The notes under the pieces: generated by a model
Told to the model about the DNA's origin: nothing
Seen by the model: only the letters and a program-made list of their open reading frames with translations
Databases searched by the model: none
Made by a program: the position numbers and the translations under genes
Shown here: positions 33,350-41,296 of the stretch, in pieces
Layout of the letters: each line of letters starts with the position of its first letter
How positions within the stretch are numbered: position 1 is the stretch's first letter
Assembly (NCBI GenBank): GCA_900541145.1
Contig: UQIH01000016.1
Location: 1-50,698 of the forward strand
From: an uncultured Collinsella sp.
GTDB lineage: Bacteria; Actinomycetota; Coriobacteriia; Coriobacteriales; Coriobacteriaceae
Length of the DNA stretch: 50,698 bases
Direction: 5' to 3'

Positions 33350-35269
33350 CTACTCCAGCTCAAACGCTCCGGTATAGAGCTGGTAGTAATACCCGCGCCT
33401 GGCGATCAGCTCGTCGTGGTTGCCGCGCTCGATGATGCGGCCGTGGTCCAGACAGATGATTGCGTCGGAGTTGCGCACGGTGGAGAGACGGTGCGCGATG
33501 ACAAACGTCGTGCGGCCTTCCATGAGCTTGTCCATGCCGGCCTGCACGATAGCCTCGGTGCGGGTATCGATGCTCGACGTGGCCTCGTCCAGAATCATTG
33601 CCGGCGGATCGGCGACGGCGGCGCGTGCGATCGAAATCAGCTGACGCTGGCCCTGCGACAGCTGCGCGCCGTTGCCGGTGAGCATGGTGTCGTAGCCGTC
33701 GGGCAGGCGGGTGATAAAGTCATCCGCGCCCGCGAGCTTGGCCGCCGCGATGCACTCCTCGTCGGTAGCGTCCAGGTTGCCGTAGCGGATGTTGTCCATC
33801 ACAGTGCCGGTGAACAGGTTCACGTCCTGTAGCACGACGCCCAGCGAGCGGCGCAGGTCGGCCTTGCGGATCTTGTTGACGTTGATGCCGTCGTAGCGGA
33901 TCTTGCCGTCGGCGATGTCGTAGAAGCGGTTGATGAGGTTGGTGATGGTCGTCTTGCCGGCACCGGTGGCGCCGACAAACGCGACCTTCTGGCCCGGCTT
34001 GGCAAACACGGACACACCGTGCAACACCTCGTGGTCGGGCGTGTAGCCAAAGTCGACGTTGTCCATGACCAGATCGCCACGCAGCGGCACGTACTCAATT
34101 TCGCCGGTCGCGCGGTGCGGATGCTTCCACGCCCACATGCCGGTGTGGTGGTCGGCCTCCTCGAGCTGCCAGGTATCGGGGTTCACCTGCGCGTTGACGA
34201 GCGTCACGTAGCCTTCGTCGGCTTCGGGCTTCTCGTCGATGAGCTCAAAGATACGGTCGGCGCCGGCGAGGCCCATGACCACGGCGTTGATCTGCTGCGA
34301 GATCTGGCCGATCTGTCCGCAGAACTGCTTGGTCATGTTGAGGAACGGCACCACGACGGCGATGGACAGTGCCATGCCCGAGATGCTCAGGTTGGGCACG
34401 CCCAGCGCCAGGAAAATGCCGCCTGCCAGTGCGACCAGCACGTAGAGCAGGTTTCCCAGGTTCATAAGGATGGGCATGAGGATGTTGGCGTACATGTTGG
34501 CCTTCTGCGAGACCTCGAAGAGCTTTTCGTTGCGCTCGTCAAAATCGGCCTCGGCGGCAGACTCGTGGCAGAATGCCTTGACGACCTTCTGGCCGTTCAT
34601 GACTTCCTCGATATGGCCCTCGACAACGCCGAGCTCGGTCTGCTGCGCAATAAAGAAGCGCGCTGAGTTGGAGCCGAGCAGCTTGGTCATAAAGGTCATA
34701 AAGGCGACGCCTGCCACAATGACCAGGCACATCCAAACGCTGTAGTACAGCATGATAAAGAACACCGTGACGATGACGATGGTCGTCATGAGCAGGTTGG
34801 GCAGCGACTGGCTGATCATCTGGCGCAGCGTGTCGATGTCGTTGGTGTAGTGGCTCATGATGTCGCCGCGCTGGTGCGTGTCGAAGTAGCGGATCGGCAG
34901 GTCCTGCATGCGGTTGAACATCTTCTCGCGCAGCTTCTCGAGCGAGCCCTGCGTGACGATGGCCATGGCGCGGTTCCAGAACAGCGAGGACAGGATGCCG
35001 ACGCCGTAGATGCAGGCGAGGGTGGTCACGAGCTGTGCGATCTTGGGCTGTGCAGCTTCCCAATCGCCCGACTGCCACGATTCGCTAATAATCTGCAGGG
35101 CGCTCTGAAGGAAGGTCGCGCCGATGGAGTTGATGATGGCGCAGAGCACCACGCCGACGACGACGAGGGGCAAAAGCACGGGGTAGAAGCCAAAGAGCGT
35201 CTTGATGAGGCGCGACATGGTGCCACCCTTGCGGTTGAGCGCGCGCTCGGCGGTCGTTGCCTTACTCAT
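33350..35269 (-). CDS. Heterodimeric ABC exporter, consensus-site subunit (MarR operon)
   Basis: 639-residue half-transporter with six predicted membrane helices and an ATPase domain. Walker A GATGAGKTT is near 435, the signature is LSQGQ, Walker B AMILDEATSSID near 556 has the catalytic Glu, and the H-loop VIAHRLST has His. As in the pair at 1631-5347, the altered signature (SQGQ) belongs to the subunit with the intact Walker B and H-loop. An insert of about 45 residues between membrane and ATPase domains (DTWQLEEADHHTGMWAWKHP region) is unusual. The gene overlaps the upstream ABC gene by 8 bp and has GGAGGCGAGG before the ATG. The substrate is unknown; drug or lipid-like compounds are typical for MarR-linked pairs. 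Confidence 0.9.
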   Translation of the reverse strand: MSKATTAERALNRKGGTMSRLIKTLFGFYPVLLPLVVVGVVLCAIINSIGATFLQSALQIISESWQSGDWEAAQPKIAQLVTTLACIYGVGILSSLFWNRAMAIVTQGSLEKLREKMFNRMQDLPIRYFDTHQRGDIMSHYTNDIDTLRQMISQSLPNLLMTTIVIVTVFFIMLYYSVWMCLVIVAGVAFMTFMTKLLGSNSARFFIAQQTELGVVEGHIEEVMNGQKVVKAFCHESAAEADFDERNEKLFEVSQKANMYANILMPILMNLGNLLYVLVALAGGIFLALGVPNLSISGMALSIAVVVPFLNMTKQFCGQIGQISQQINAVVMGLAGADRIFELIDEKPEADEGYVTLVNAQVNPDTWQLEEADHHTGMWAWKHPHRATGEIEYVPLRGDLVMDNVDFGYTPDHEVLHGVSVFAKPGQKVAFVGATGAGKTTITNLINRFYDIADGKIRYDGINVNKIRKADLRRSLGVVLQDVNLFTGTVMDNIRYGNLDATDEECIAAAKLAGADDFITRLPDGYDTMLTGNGAQLSQGQRQLISIARAAVADPPAMILDEATSSIDTRTEAIVQAGMDKLMEGRTTFVIAHRLSTVRNSDAIICLDHGRIIERGNHDELIARRGYYYQLYTGAFELE

Positions 35270-37076
35270 GTGCCTCGCCTCCTTCCTGGGTCTGAGCTTG
35301 TGTTGCGGATGCCTCGGTGTCGGCTTCGACGGCCTCTTCGCCCTCGGCAGACATCTTGTTCTGCGAGGTGAAGGTCTCGCGGTAGATCTCGCTCGTCTTG
35401 AGCAGCTCGTCGTGGTTACCGATCTGCGCGATACGGCCGCCCTCCATGACGATGATGCGGTCTGCGTCCTGCACGGAGCTAATGCGCTGGGCGATGATGA
35501 GCTTGGTCGTGTTGGGCAGATAGCTTGCCAGCCCTGCGCGAATCTTGGCGTCGGTCTTGGTGTCGACGGCGCTGGTGGAGTCGTCCAGGATCAAGATCTT
35601 GGGGCGACGCAGCAGGGCGCGCGCAATGCACAGGCGCTGCTTCTGACCGCCCGAGACATTGGAGCCGCCCTGTTCGATCCAGGTGTCATAGCCCTTGGGG
35701 AAGCCGTCGACAAACTCGTCGGCGCAGGCCAGATGTGCCGCCTCGCGGACCTCCTCGTCGGTGGCGTTCGGGTCGCCCCAGCGCAGATTCTCGGCGATGG
35801 TGCCGCTAAACAGCACGTTTTTCTGTAGCACCATGGCCACTTGGTGGCGCAAGGCGTCCAAGTCGTAGTCGCGCACGTCCATGCCGCCCACGCGCACGGT
35901 GCCCTCGGTGGCGTCGTACAGGCGGGCGATGAGGTTTACAAGCGTGGACTTGGCCGAGCCGGTGCCGCCGATGATGCCGATGGTCTCGCCGCTCTTAATG
36001 TGCAGGTCGATATCGTCGAGCGCCTGGCGCTTCGCATGCGCAGAATACTTAAAGCTCACGTGGTCAAAGTCGATGGAACCGTCGGCAACCTCGAGCACGG
36101 GCTCGGCGGGATCGGCGATCGTGGGCTCGGCGGCTAGCACCTCGGTGATGCGGTGCGCCGATTCGTCGGCCATGGTCACCATGACAAAGATCATCGACAG
36201 CTGCATCAGGCTCATAAGGATCTGGAAGCCATAGGTAAAGATCGAGGAGAGCTGGCCCACGTCGAACAGGGTGCCCTGGCTCGTGATGATGAGCTTGGAG
36301 CCCAGGTAGATGATGACGACGAACGCGCCGTTGACGCAGATGTTCATCATGGGGTTGTTAAAGGCCAGCAGCTTCTCGGCGCGGGTGAAGTCCATTTGGA
36401 CGTCGCGTGCGGCGGTCGCGAACTTCTCCTTCTCAAAGTCTTCGCGCACATAGCTCTTGACCACGCGCATGCCGGTGACGTTTTCCTCGACGGACTCGTT
36501 AAGGGCGTCGTACTTGTGGAACACGCGCGAGAAGATGGGACGCACCTTAAAGATGATAAAGAACAGCCCAAAGCCCAGCAGCGGAATGATGACCAGGTAG
36601 ACCATGGCGACGCTGCCGCCCATGATAAATGCCATGGTAAAGGCGAAGATCAATACCAGCGGCGCGCGCACGGCGATACGGATGATCATCATAAAGGCCT
36701 GCTGCACGTTGTTGATATCGGTGGTCAGGCGCGTGACGAGCGAGGAGCTCGAGAACTCATCGATGTTGGCAAAGCTGAACGTCTGGATCTTGTAGAACAG
36801 GTCGTGACGCAGGTTCTTAGCGAAGCCGCAACTCGCATGGCTGCAGGTGACGCCGGCAGCGGCGCCAAAAGCAAGCGACGTCAGCGCGATGAGCACCAAA
36901 AAGCCCGCGGTGGGAAGCATCTCGGCTACGGTGGTGCCATCTTTGATGGCGTCGATCAGGTTGGCGGTGATAAATGGAATCAGCATCTCGCAGAGCACCT
37001 CGCCAAGCACGAGCAACGGCGTGGCAACGGTGACTTTTATATAGTCGCGGATGCTGCCCATGAGGGTTTTAATCAT
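35262..37076 (-). CDS. Heterodimeric ABC exporter, degenerate-site subunit (MarR operon)
   Basis: 604-residue half-transporter with an exporter membrane domain and an ATPase domain. Walker A reads GGTGSAKST near 369, with Ala replacing the last Gly of GxxGxGK. The signature VSGGQ is near-canonical. Walker B ILILDDSTSAVD near 492 has Asp for the catalytic Glu, and the H-loop IIAQRISS near 528 has Gln for His. Together with the LSQGQ signature of the next gene this makes one degenerate and one working ATP site. It overlaps the MarR gene by 8 bp and the next ABC gene by 8 bp, so all three are translationally coupled. GGGAGGAA precedes the ATG. Confidence 0.9.
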   Translation of the reverse strand: MIKTLMGSIRDYIKVTVATPLLVLGEVLCEMLIPFITANLIDAIKDGTTVAEMLPTAGFLVLIALTSLAFGAAAGVTCSHASCGFAKNLRHDLFYKIQTFSFANIDEFSSSSLVTRLTTDINNVQQAFMMIIRIAVRAPLVLIFAFTMAFIMGGSVAMVYLVIIPLLGFGLFFIIFKVRPIFSRVFHKYDALNESVEENVTGMRVVKSYVREDFEKEKFATAARDVQMDFTRAEKLLAFNNPMMNICVNGAFVVIIYLGSKLIITSQGTLFDVGQLSSIFTYGFQILMSLMQLSMIFVMVTMADESAHRITEVLAAEPTIADPAEPVLEVADGSIDFDHVSFKYSAHAKRQALDDIDLHIKSGETIGIIGGTGSAKSTLVNLIARLYDATEGTVRVGGMDVRDYDLDALRHQVAMVLQKNVLFSGTIAENLRWGDPNATDEEVREAAHLACADEFVDGFPKGYDTWIEQGGSNVSGGQKQRLCIARALLRRPKILILDDSTSAVDTKTDAKIRAGLASYLPNTTKLIIAQRISSVQDADRIIVMEGGRIAQIGNHDELLKTSEIYRETFTSQNKMSAEGEEAVEADTEASATQAQTQEGGEAHE

Positions 37077-37575
37077 CCAGTTCCTCCCAGGTTACACGGA
37101 TTTTCTCGAGCATTTCGGCGAGCTGCTCGCGCTCGTCGTGGGTGAGGGCGCTAAAGGCGCGCTCTCTAAAGCGGATGCGGGCCGCCTGGTCGATGCGGGC
37201 GTTTTCCCGGCCGGTTTCGGTCAGGCGAATGGTGAGTTGCCGTCGATCCTTGGGGTTACGGCTGCGCTCGATGAGACCGTTGACCTCGAGCTTGGACAGG
37301 ATCTCGGAAAGCGACCCCGGCTTGAGGTCAAAGTGCATGCCGAGTTCCTGCTGCGACATCTCGCCGCCGGGCTGCTTGGCCAGCAGGCAGATGATGGGCG
37401 CCTTGCCGGACACGCCTCCGCCATGAAAATGCATGTAATGGCCGCAAAAGCCCAGGCCATTGAGGATGCGCTTGGCAAGCTTGTCTTCTGAGCTAACCGC
37501 TTCGGGTGCATCCGCCGGTTGTGACGGGTCGCCGTCGGGCTCGTGCGAACAAAGGTTAAGAGGTTCATCGCACAT
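37069..37575 (-). CDS. MarR family transcriptional regulator
   Basis: 168 residues. After a polar N-terminal region of about 35 residues comes a winged helix-turn-helix: GGEMSQQELGMHFDLKPGSLSEILSKLEVNGLIERSRN in consecutive parts (about 70-107), with the wing DRRQLTIRLTETG. This is the standard MarR layout. It is the first gene of the operon with both exporter subunits, so autoregulation and derepression by the exported compound are likely. A 30-bp dyad lies just upstream. Two Cys, a His-rich stretch (CGHYMHFHGGG) and a further Cys before the helix-turn-helix could be a ligand or metal site, which is speculation. Confidence 0.88.
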   Translation of the reverse strand: MCDEPLNLCSHEPDGDPSQPADAPEAVSSEDKLAKRILNGLGFCGHYMHFHGGGVSGKAPIICLLAKQPGGEMSQQELGMHFDLKPGSLSEILSKLEVNGLIERSRNPKDRRQLTIRLTETGRENARIDQAARIRFRERAFSALTHDEREQLAEMLEKIRVTWEELDD

Positions 37576-37599
37576 GAATTAGTGTTGCTCCTTTCTTTA

Positions 37600-37629
37600 G
37601 TTAGGTAGTGGAATTGTTTTGTGCCTAAC
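37600..37629. promoter_or_regulatory. Candidate MarR operator
   Basis: GTTAGG (37600-37605) and CCTAAC (37624-37629) form a dyad spaced by 18 bp, 25-54 bp before the MarR start codon. The size and place fit a MarR-type autoregulatory site. Confidence 0.5.
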
Positions 37630-37674
37630 CAATCTAGGAGCATGAGAAATGAATGTCAAGGTACCAAACTAGTG

Positions 37675-37702
37675 GTTACGCGGTTTTACCAAACCGCGTA
37701 AC
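37675..37702. repeat. Perfect 12-bp hairpin
   Basis: GTTACGCGGTTT pairs perfectly with AAACCGCGTAAC around a TACC loop. It lies in the 420-bp gap between the MarR gene and the pyridoxamine kinase gene. Confidence 0.8.
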
Positions 37703-37780
37703 GGCTCTATGTTCGAGCGGCACTTAGGGACGTTCCTTATGTGCCGGCACTTGGGGACACTCCTTGGGCTAATTGCCGGG

Positions 37781-37838
37781 ATAGTCGTTGGGGACGTTCT
37801 TGTTTGACTAGTTATTTAAGAACGTCCCCAACGACTAT
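37781..37838. repeat. Perfect 21-bp hairpin, GTTGGGGACGTTC family
   Basis: ATAGTCGTTGGGGACGTTCTT (37781-37801) pairs perfectly with its complement at 37818-37838 around a 16-nt loop. A decayed copy lies at 44758-44813. Shorter related segments (GGGACGTTCC, GGGGACACTCC) occur at 37727-37762. Confidence 0.85.
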
Positions 37839-37995
37839 CAACTAGGCTGCGATGGAGCAAACAGCCCACCATTTCCGAAACCTTTTCGCAACAATGCGCT
37901 CTTCGCGACCGTAGCGCCCGCTCACAACGTCCCCTGCGCTACACTTAGTCGCACTGTGGCGCTGCCGCGCCGTGCCCGAACCAAGGGAGACCCTC

Positions 37996-38820
37996 ATGAA
38001 GAATACTCAGCTGCTGCTGATCAACGATATGTGCGGCTACGGCAAGGTCGCGCTCTCCGCCATGCTGCCGGTGCTGTCGCACATGGGCTACCGTATCCAT
38101 AACCTGCCGACGGCGCTGGTGTCCGATACGCTCAACTATCCCAAGTTCTACATCCATGACACCACCGAGTACGTGCGCCAGAGCCTCGCCATTTGGGAGG
38201 AGCTCGGCTTTGAGTTCGACGCCATCTCCACCGGCTTTATCGTGACCGAGGAAGAGACGCGCATCATTTCGGATTTCTGCCACCGTCGCGCGCAAAAGGG
38301 CACCAAGGTGTTCGTCGACCCCATCATGGGCGACAACGGCAAGCTCTATGCCGGCGTGCCCGAGTCCACGATCGGTCTCATGCGCAGCCTGCTCGAGTGC
38401 GCCGACTATGCGGTGCCAAACTACACCGAGGCCTGCCTGCTCACCGATACGCCCATTGCCGAGCAAATCACGCCCGATGAGGGCCGCGCTCTTGTGGATG
38501 CCGTGCGTGTCCTGGGCGCCAAGTCGGTGGTCATTACGAGCGCTGTGGTCGACGGTGCGAATGTCGTCATCGGTTACGACCATGTGGCGGGGGAGTACTT
38601 CACGATTCCCTTCGAGCTGATTCCGGTCTACTTTCCGGGCACGGGCGACACGTTCTCGGCGGTGCTTGTCGGCCGCGTTATGGCCGGTTGGAGCCTGCAG
38701 CGCGCGACGAGCGATGCCATGCGTGTGGTAGCGGAGCTCATCGAGCGCAATGCCGACCAGGAGGATAAGTCCGCCGGCCTTCCCATCGAGGCCTGCCTGG
38801 ATGTGATTGACCATGAGTAA
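37996..38820 (+). CDS. Pyridoxamine / pyridoxal kinase
   Basis: 274-residue ribokinase-like enzyme of the PdxY/PdxK type, phosphorylating B6 vitamers with ATP. The N-terminal strand INDMCGYGKVALSAMLPVL (about 8-26) is the typical opening of this group. FVDPIMGDNGKLY near 110, VPNYTEACLLT near 140 and FPGTGDTFSAVL near 215 carry the metal, ATP and catalytic-Asp motifs. The family usually has 270-290 residues, so it is complete. AAGGGAGA precedes ATG 37996. The next gene overlaps its end by 8 bp. Confidence 0.87.
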   Translation: MKNTQLLLINDMCGYGKVALSAMLPVLSHMGYRIHNLPTALVSDTLNYPKFYIHDTTEYVRQSLAIWEELGFEFDAISTGFIVTEEETRIISDFCHRRAQKGTKVFVDPIMGDNGKLYAGVPESTIGLMRSLLECADYAVPNYTEACLLTDTPIAEQITPDEGRALVDAVRVLGAKSVVITSAVVDGANVVIGYDHVAGEYFTIPFELIPVYFPGTGDTFSAVLVGRVMAGWSLQRATSDAMRVVAELIERNADQEDKSAGLPIEACLDVIDHE

Positions 38821-39142
38821 CGCCGACGAGAGCAGCACCGAGGCGGCGGGCGAGAACAAGCCGCTCGGTGCCCCGCGCGGCAGGCGCCCACGTATTCGCA
38901 TTAGCTGCGTGGACCAGCTGGGCACATGCCGCTGCCATCACGGGCACAAGCCGGGTGACGTCTTCGACTTCGACCGAGACCGCGGCAAGATGTGTGCCAT
39001 GGCCTGCCATGTGGGCTTTCCCTATATCGATATCCTGCGCTATGGCGGAACCGTGCCTGGCAACGAGCCCGGTACGGCAAAGTTCTGCTGCCCCGAGGTC
39101 GATACGCTGAACGTCTGGCTTGCCGAGATCGTCGACGAGTAG
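38813..39142 (+). CDS. TIGR04076 family protein
   Basis: 109 residues. After a polar N-terminal tail, the conserved part matches the small Cys-rich TIGR04076 group: GTCRCHHGHKPGDVFDFD near 40-57, MCAMACHVGFPYIDILRYGG near 63-82, and CCPEVDTLNVWLAEI at the end. Cys and His positions suggest a metal or redox site. The function of the family is not known to me. It overlaps the kinase gene (ATGAGTAA), so the two are translationally coupled, which hints at a link with vitamin B6 or co-regulation. A GACAAAGGGACAG palindrome follows. Confidence 0.75.
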   Translation: MSNADESSTEAAGENKPLGAPRGRRPRIRISCVDQLGTCRCHHGHKPGDVFDFDRDRGKMCAMACHVGFPYIDILRYGGTVPGNEPGTAKFCCPEVDTLNVWLAEIVDE

Positions 39143-39150
39143 TCGAGCGC

Positions 39151-39183
39151 AATGTGACAAAGGGACAGTCCCTTTGTCACATT
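39151..39183. repeat. GACAAAGGGACAG palindrome 4
   Basis: AATGTGACAAAGGG pairs with CCCTTTGTCACATT around ACAGT. It is a near-perfect copy just after the TIGR04076 gene. Confidence 0.9.
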
Positions 39184-39226
39184 CGCCGGGGCTGCCCCTT
39201 CTTTTTGCTTATAATCCTAAATCTCT

Positions 39227-39301
39227 GCATTTCATCCGATTTTAGGTTCTAAAAATCCTACATTTCATCGATAATTAAGCGCATAAAACTTTGCATTTCA
39301 T
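39227..39301 (+). promoter_or_regulatory. Three direct repeats RCATTTCAT at exact 33-bp spacing
   Basis: RCATTTCAT starts at 39227, 39260 and 39293, each followed by a CGAT- or TGAT-like segment, in AT-rich DNA right before the AAA_14 ATPase gene. The 33-bp period is about three helical turns. It looks like an iteron-type or operator array. Confidence 0.6.
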
Positions 39302-39325
39302 TTGATGACACTGAGGGGAGAGCCT

Positions 39326-40687
39326 ATGCTGCGCAGGAAAATAGCGGCAGAGCTGGAGCGTTGGCTGAAGTCTGCCGAGCAAAAGGCCTTATTCATCACG
39401 GGTTCTCGCCAGATCGGCAAAAGCTATTCGATTCGCGCATTTGGCAAAGCCAGCCATGCAACCTACATCGAGCTCAATCTCATGGAAAATCGTCAGGCAA
39501 AAGACGCTCTTCTCGAGGCGCGGGATGCCGATGATTTCATCAGCAGGGTGACGCTTCTCTCGGGAAAGTCGATAGCGCCGGGCAAAACGCTCGTGTTTAT
39601 CGATGAGGTCCAAGAGGCCCCCGACATCATGACGATGGCAAAGTTCCTTGTTGAGGATGGGCGCTGCCACTGGGCGTTTTCGGGGTCAATGCTCGGGACT
39701 CAGTTCAAGGGCGTCAGATCCTATCCCGTGGGATATGTTCACGAGCTTAGGATGTTCCCGCTCGATTTCGAGGAGTTTTGCTGGGCAATCGGGGTGAGCG
39801 AAGGGGCTCGCCAAACGATACGCGACGCGTGCATCAACGAGAAGCCCATTCCTGGTTACATTCATGACGCGATGATGGCAAACTTCAGGACCTATACCGT
39901 TGTCGGCGGAATGCCAGAGGTCGTGCAGCGTTTCCTTGACACGCGGGGCGACCTTGCCTCTGTTCGTCAGCTGCAGTCAGAGCTCAACGAACAGTACCGA
40001 CGGGATATCTCCAAGTATGCAAGCGGGCGAGCCCTTCAGGTGCAGAGCATCTACGATCAGCTCCCTATTATGCTCGAGGGCGAAAACAAGCGCTTCGTGC
40101 TCAATTCCATTGACCCCAAGGCTCACTACGAGAAGTATCAGCGAGATTTTGTATGGCTTGCCGATGCCGGCGTTGCTCTCAAAGCCGATATCGTAACCGA
40201 GCCAAAATCGCCCCTGCTCAAGACGGCACGGCCATCGCAGTTCAAGCTATATCAATCGGATACGGGCATGTTGATGGCGCGCTACCCCGTTGGAGTCGCC
40301 CAAGCGGCGTATCTTGATAGCAAGGAGCCCAATCTGGGCGGCATTTACGAAAACGTGGTGGCCCAGCAGCTGGCTGCCCAAAATCGCCAGCTTTACTACT
40401 ATCAGACAAAAAAGCGCGGTGAAGTGGACTTTGTGGTCGATGGACCGGATGGGACGGCTGTTCCGATCGAGGTTAAATCGGGCTCCTATTACCACGCGCA
40501 CGCTGCGCTCGGTCATGTGCTTGATACGGCTGAATATGGCGTAAGGCTCGGGATTGTTTTCTCGAGAGGCAACGTTGAGCGCAACGGAGCGGTTCTCTAT
40601 TTGCCGCTATATGCGACCTGGGGCCTTTCGGATGTTTTGGGCGACTCCTGCGCCGAGGGGATAAAACTGGAGGTCAAGCCGGTCTAG
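39326..40687 (+). CDS. AAA_14 / DUF4143 family ATPase
   Basis: 453 residues. The N-terminal ATPase has Walker A ITGSRQIGKSYSI (about 27-39) and Walker B TLVFIDEVQEAP near 92. The C-terminal third matches the DUF4143 region that accompanies AAA_14 ATPases, with the PD-(D/E)xK-like segment EVDFVVDGPDGTAVPIEVKSG near 367-387. Such proteins are widespread in gut bacteria and archaea with no settled function; a DNA-related role is suspected because of the nuclease-like tail. ATG 39326 has GGGGAG 8 nt upstream. The gene and its leader look less GC-rich than their neighbours and stand alone between two GACAAAGGGACAG palindromes, suggesting acquisition by transfer. Confidence 0.85.
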   Translation: MLRRKIAAELERWLKSAEQKALFITGSRQIGKSYSIRAFGKASHATYIELNLMENRQAKDALLEARDADDFISRVTLLSGKSIAPGKTLVFIDEVQEAPDIMTMAKFLVEDGRCHWAFSGSMLGTQFKGVRSYPVGYVHELRMFPLDFEEFCWAIGVSEGARQTIRDACINEKPIPGYIHDAMMANFRTYTVVGGMPEVVQRFLDTRGDLASVRQLQSELNEQYRRDISKYASGRALQVQSIYDQLPIMLEGENKRFVLNSIDPKAHYEKYQRDFVWLADAGVALKADIVTEPKSPLLKTARPSQFKLYQSDTGMLMARYPVGVAQAAYLDSKEPNLGGIYENVVAQQLAAQNRQLYYYQTKKRGEVDFVVDGPDGTAVPIEVKSGSYYHAHAALGHVLDTAEYGVRLGIVFSRGNVERNGAVLYLPLYATWGLSDVLGDSCAEGIKLEVKPV

Positions 40688-40699
40688 GGCCAGTCCCGG

Positions 40700-40730
40700 A
40701 TGTGACAAAGGGACAGTCCCTTTGTCACAT
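40700..40730. repeat. GACAAAGGGACAG palindrome 5
   Basis: ATGTGACAAAGGG pairs with CCCTTTGTCACAT around ACAGT, downstream of the AAA_14 gene and of the convergent phosphatase gene. Confidence 0.9.
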
Positions 40731-40804
40731 TCATGAGTGTGGATTTTCTCCCACGCTCGTTTTATGCCGATGGCGTGGCCCGTGTGCCCGCGCCGCCCGA
40801 GCGC

Positions 40805-41251
40805 CTACAGCTGCTCGAGCATAGCGGTGCAACCGGCGAGTACATCGCGGTAGGTGGCGTCGAAATTGCCGGTGTACCAGGGGTCGGCTACGTCGCCGGG
40901 GCGATCGGTCCAATCGAGCAGGCGCGAGATCTTGCCATCGGGGTCCTTCCCAAAAATTCGGTACAGGGCGCGGGCGTTCTCGTCGTCCATATAGACAATG
41001 TGGTCCCAGTCGCCATACTCCGCGCGACGCACCTGACGTGCGCGATGTGCGACGACGGAAATCCCGACCTCGCGTAGCTTGGCAACGGTACCGTGGTGTG
41101 GCGGGTTGCCGATCTCCTCGGTCGAGGTCGCCGCGGAATCAATGGCAAACTCCGCCTCGCGTCCAGCGCGGCGCACCAGCTCGGTAAACACGGACTCAGC
41201 CATCGTCGAGCGGCAGATGTTTCCATAGCAGATAAACAGTACACGTTGCAT
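40805..41251 (-). CDS. Low-molecular-weight protein-tyrosine-phosphatase
   Basis: 148 residues, the usual size for this family. The P-loop FICYGNICRSTMAE near residues 6-19 has the C(X)5R active site, and VADPWYTGNF near 120 carries the general-acid Asp. It removes phosphate from tyrosine on proteins; in bacteria such enzymes often act on cell-envelope polysaccharide kinases, none of which is nearby. The start is ATG 41251, 15 codons inside a longer open frame, because AAAGGAAA lies just upstream. It follows the MFS gene by 45 bp on the same strand and is probably co-transcribed with it. Confidence 0.87.
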   Translation of the reverse strand: MQRVLFICYGNICRSTMAESVFTELVRRAGREAEFAIDSAATSTEEIGNPPHHGTVAKLREVGISVVAHRARQVRRAEYGDWDHIVYMDDENARALYRIFGKDPDGKISRLLDWTDRPGDVADPWYTGNFDATYRDVLAGCTAMLEQL

Positions 41252-41296
41252 ATGCGGTTTCCTTTCGATCGCCATCATCGAGCTCGAGTATCGCAT

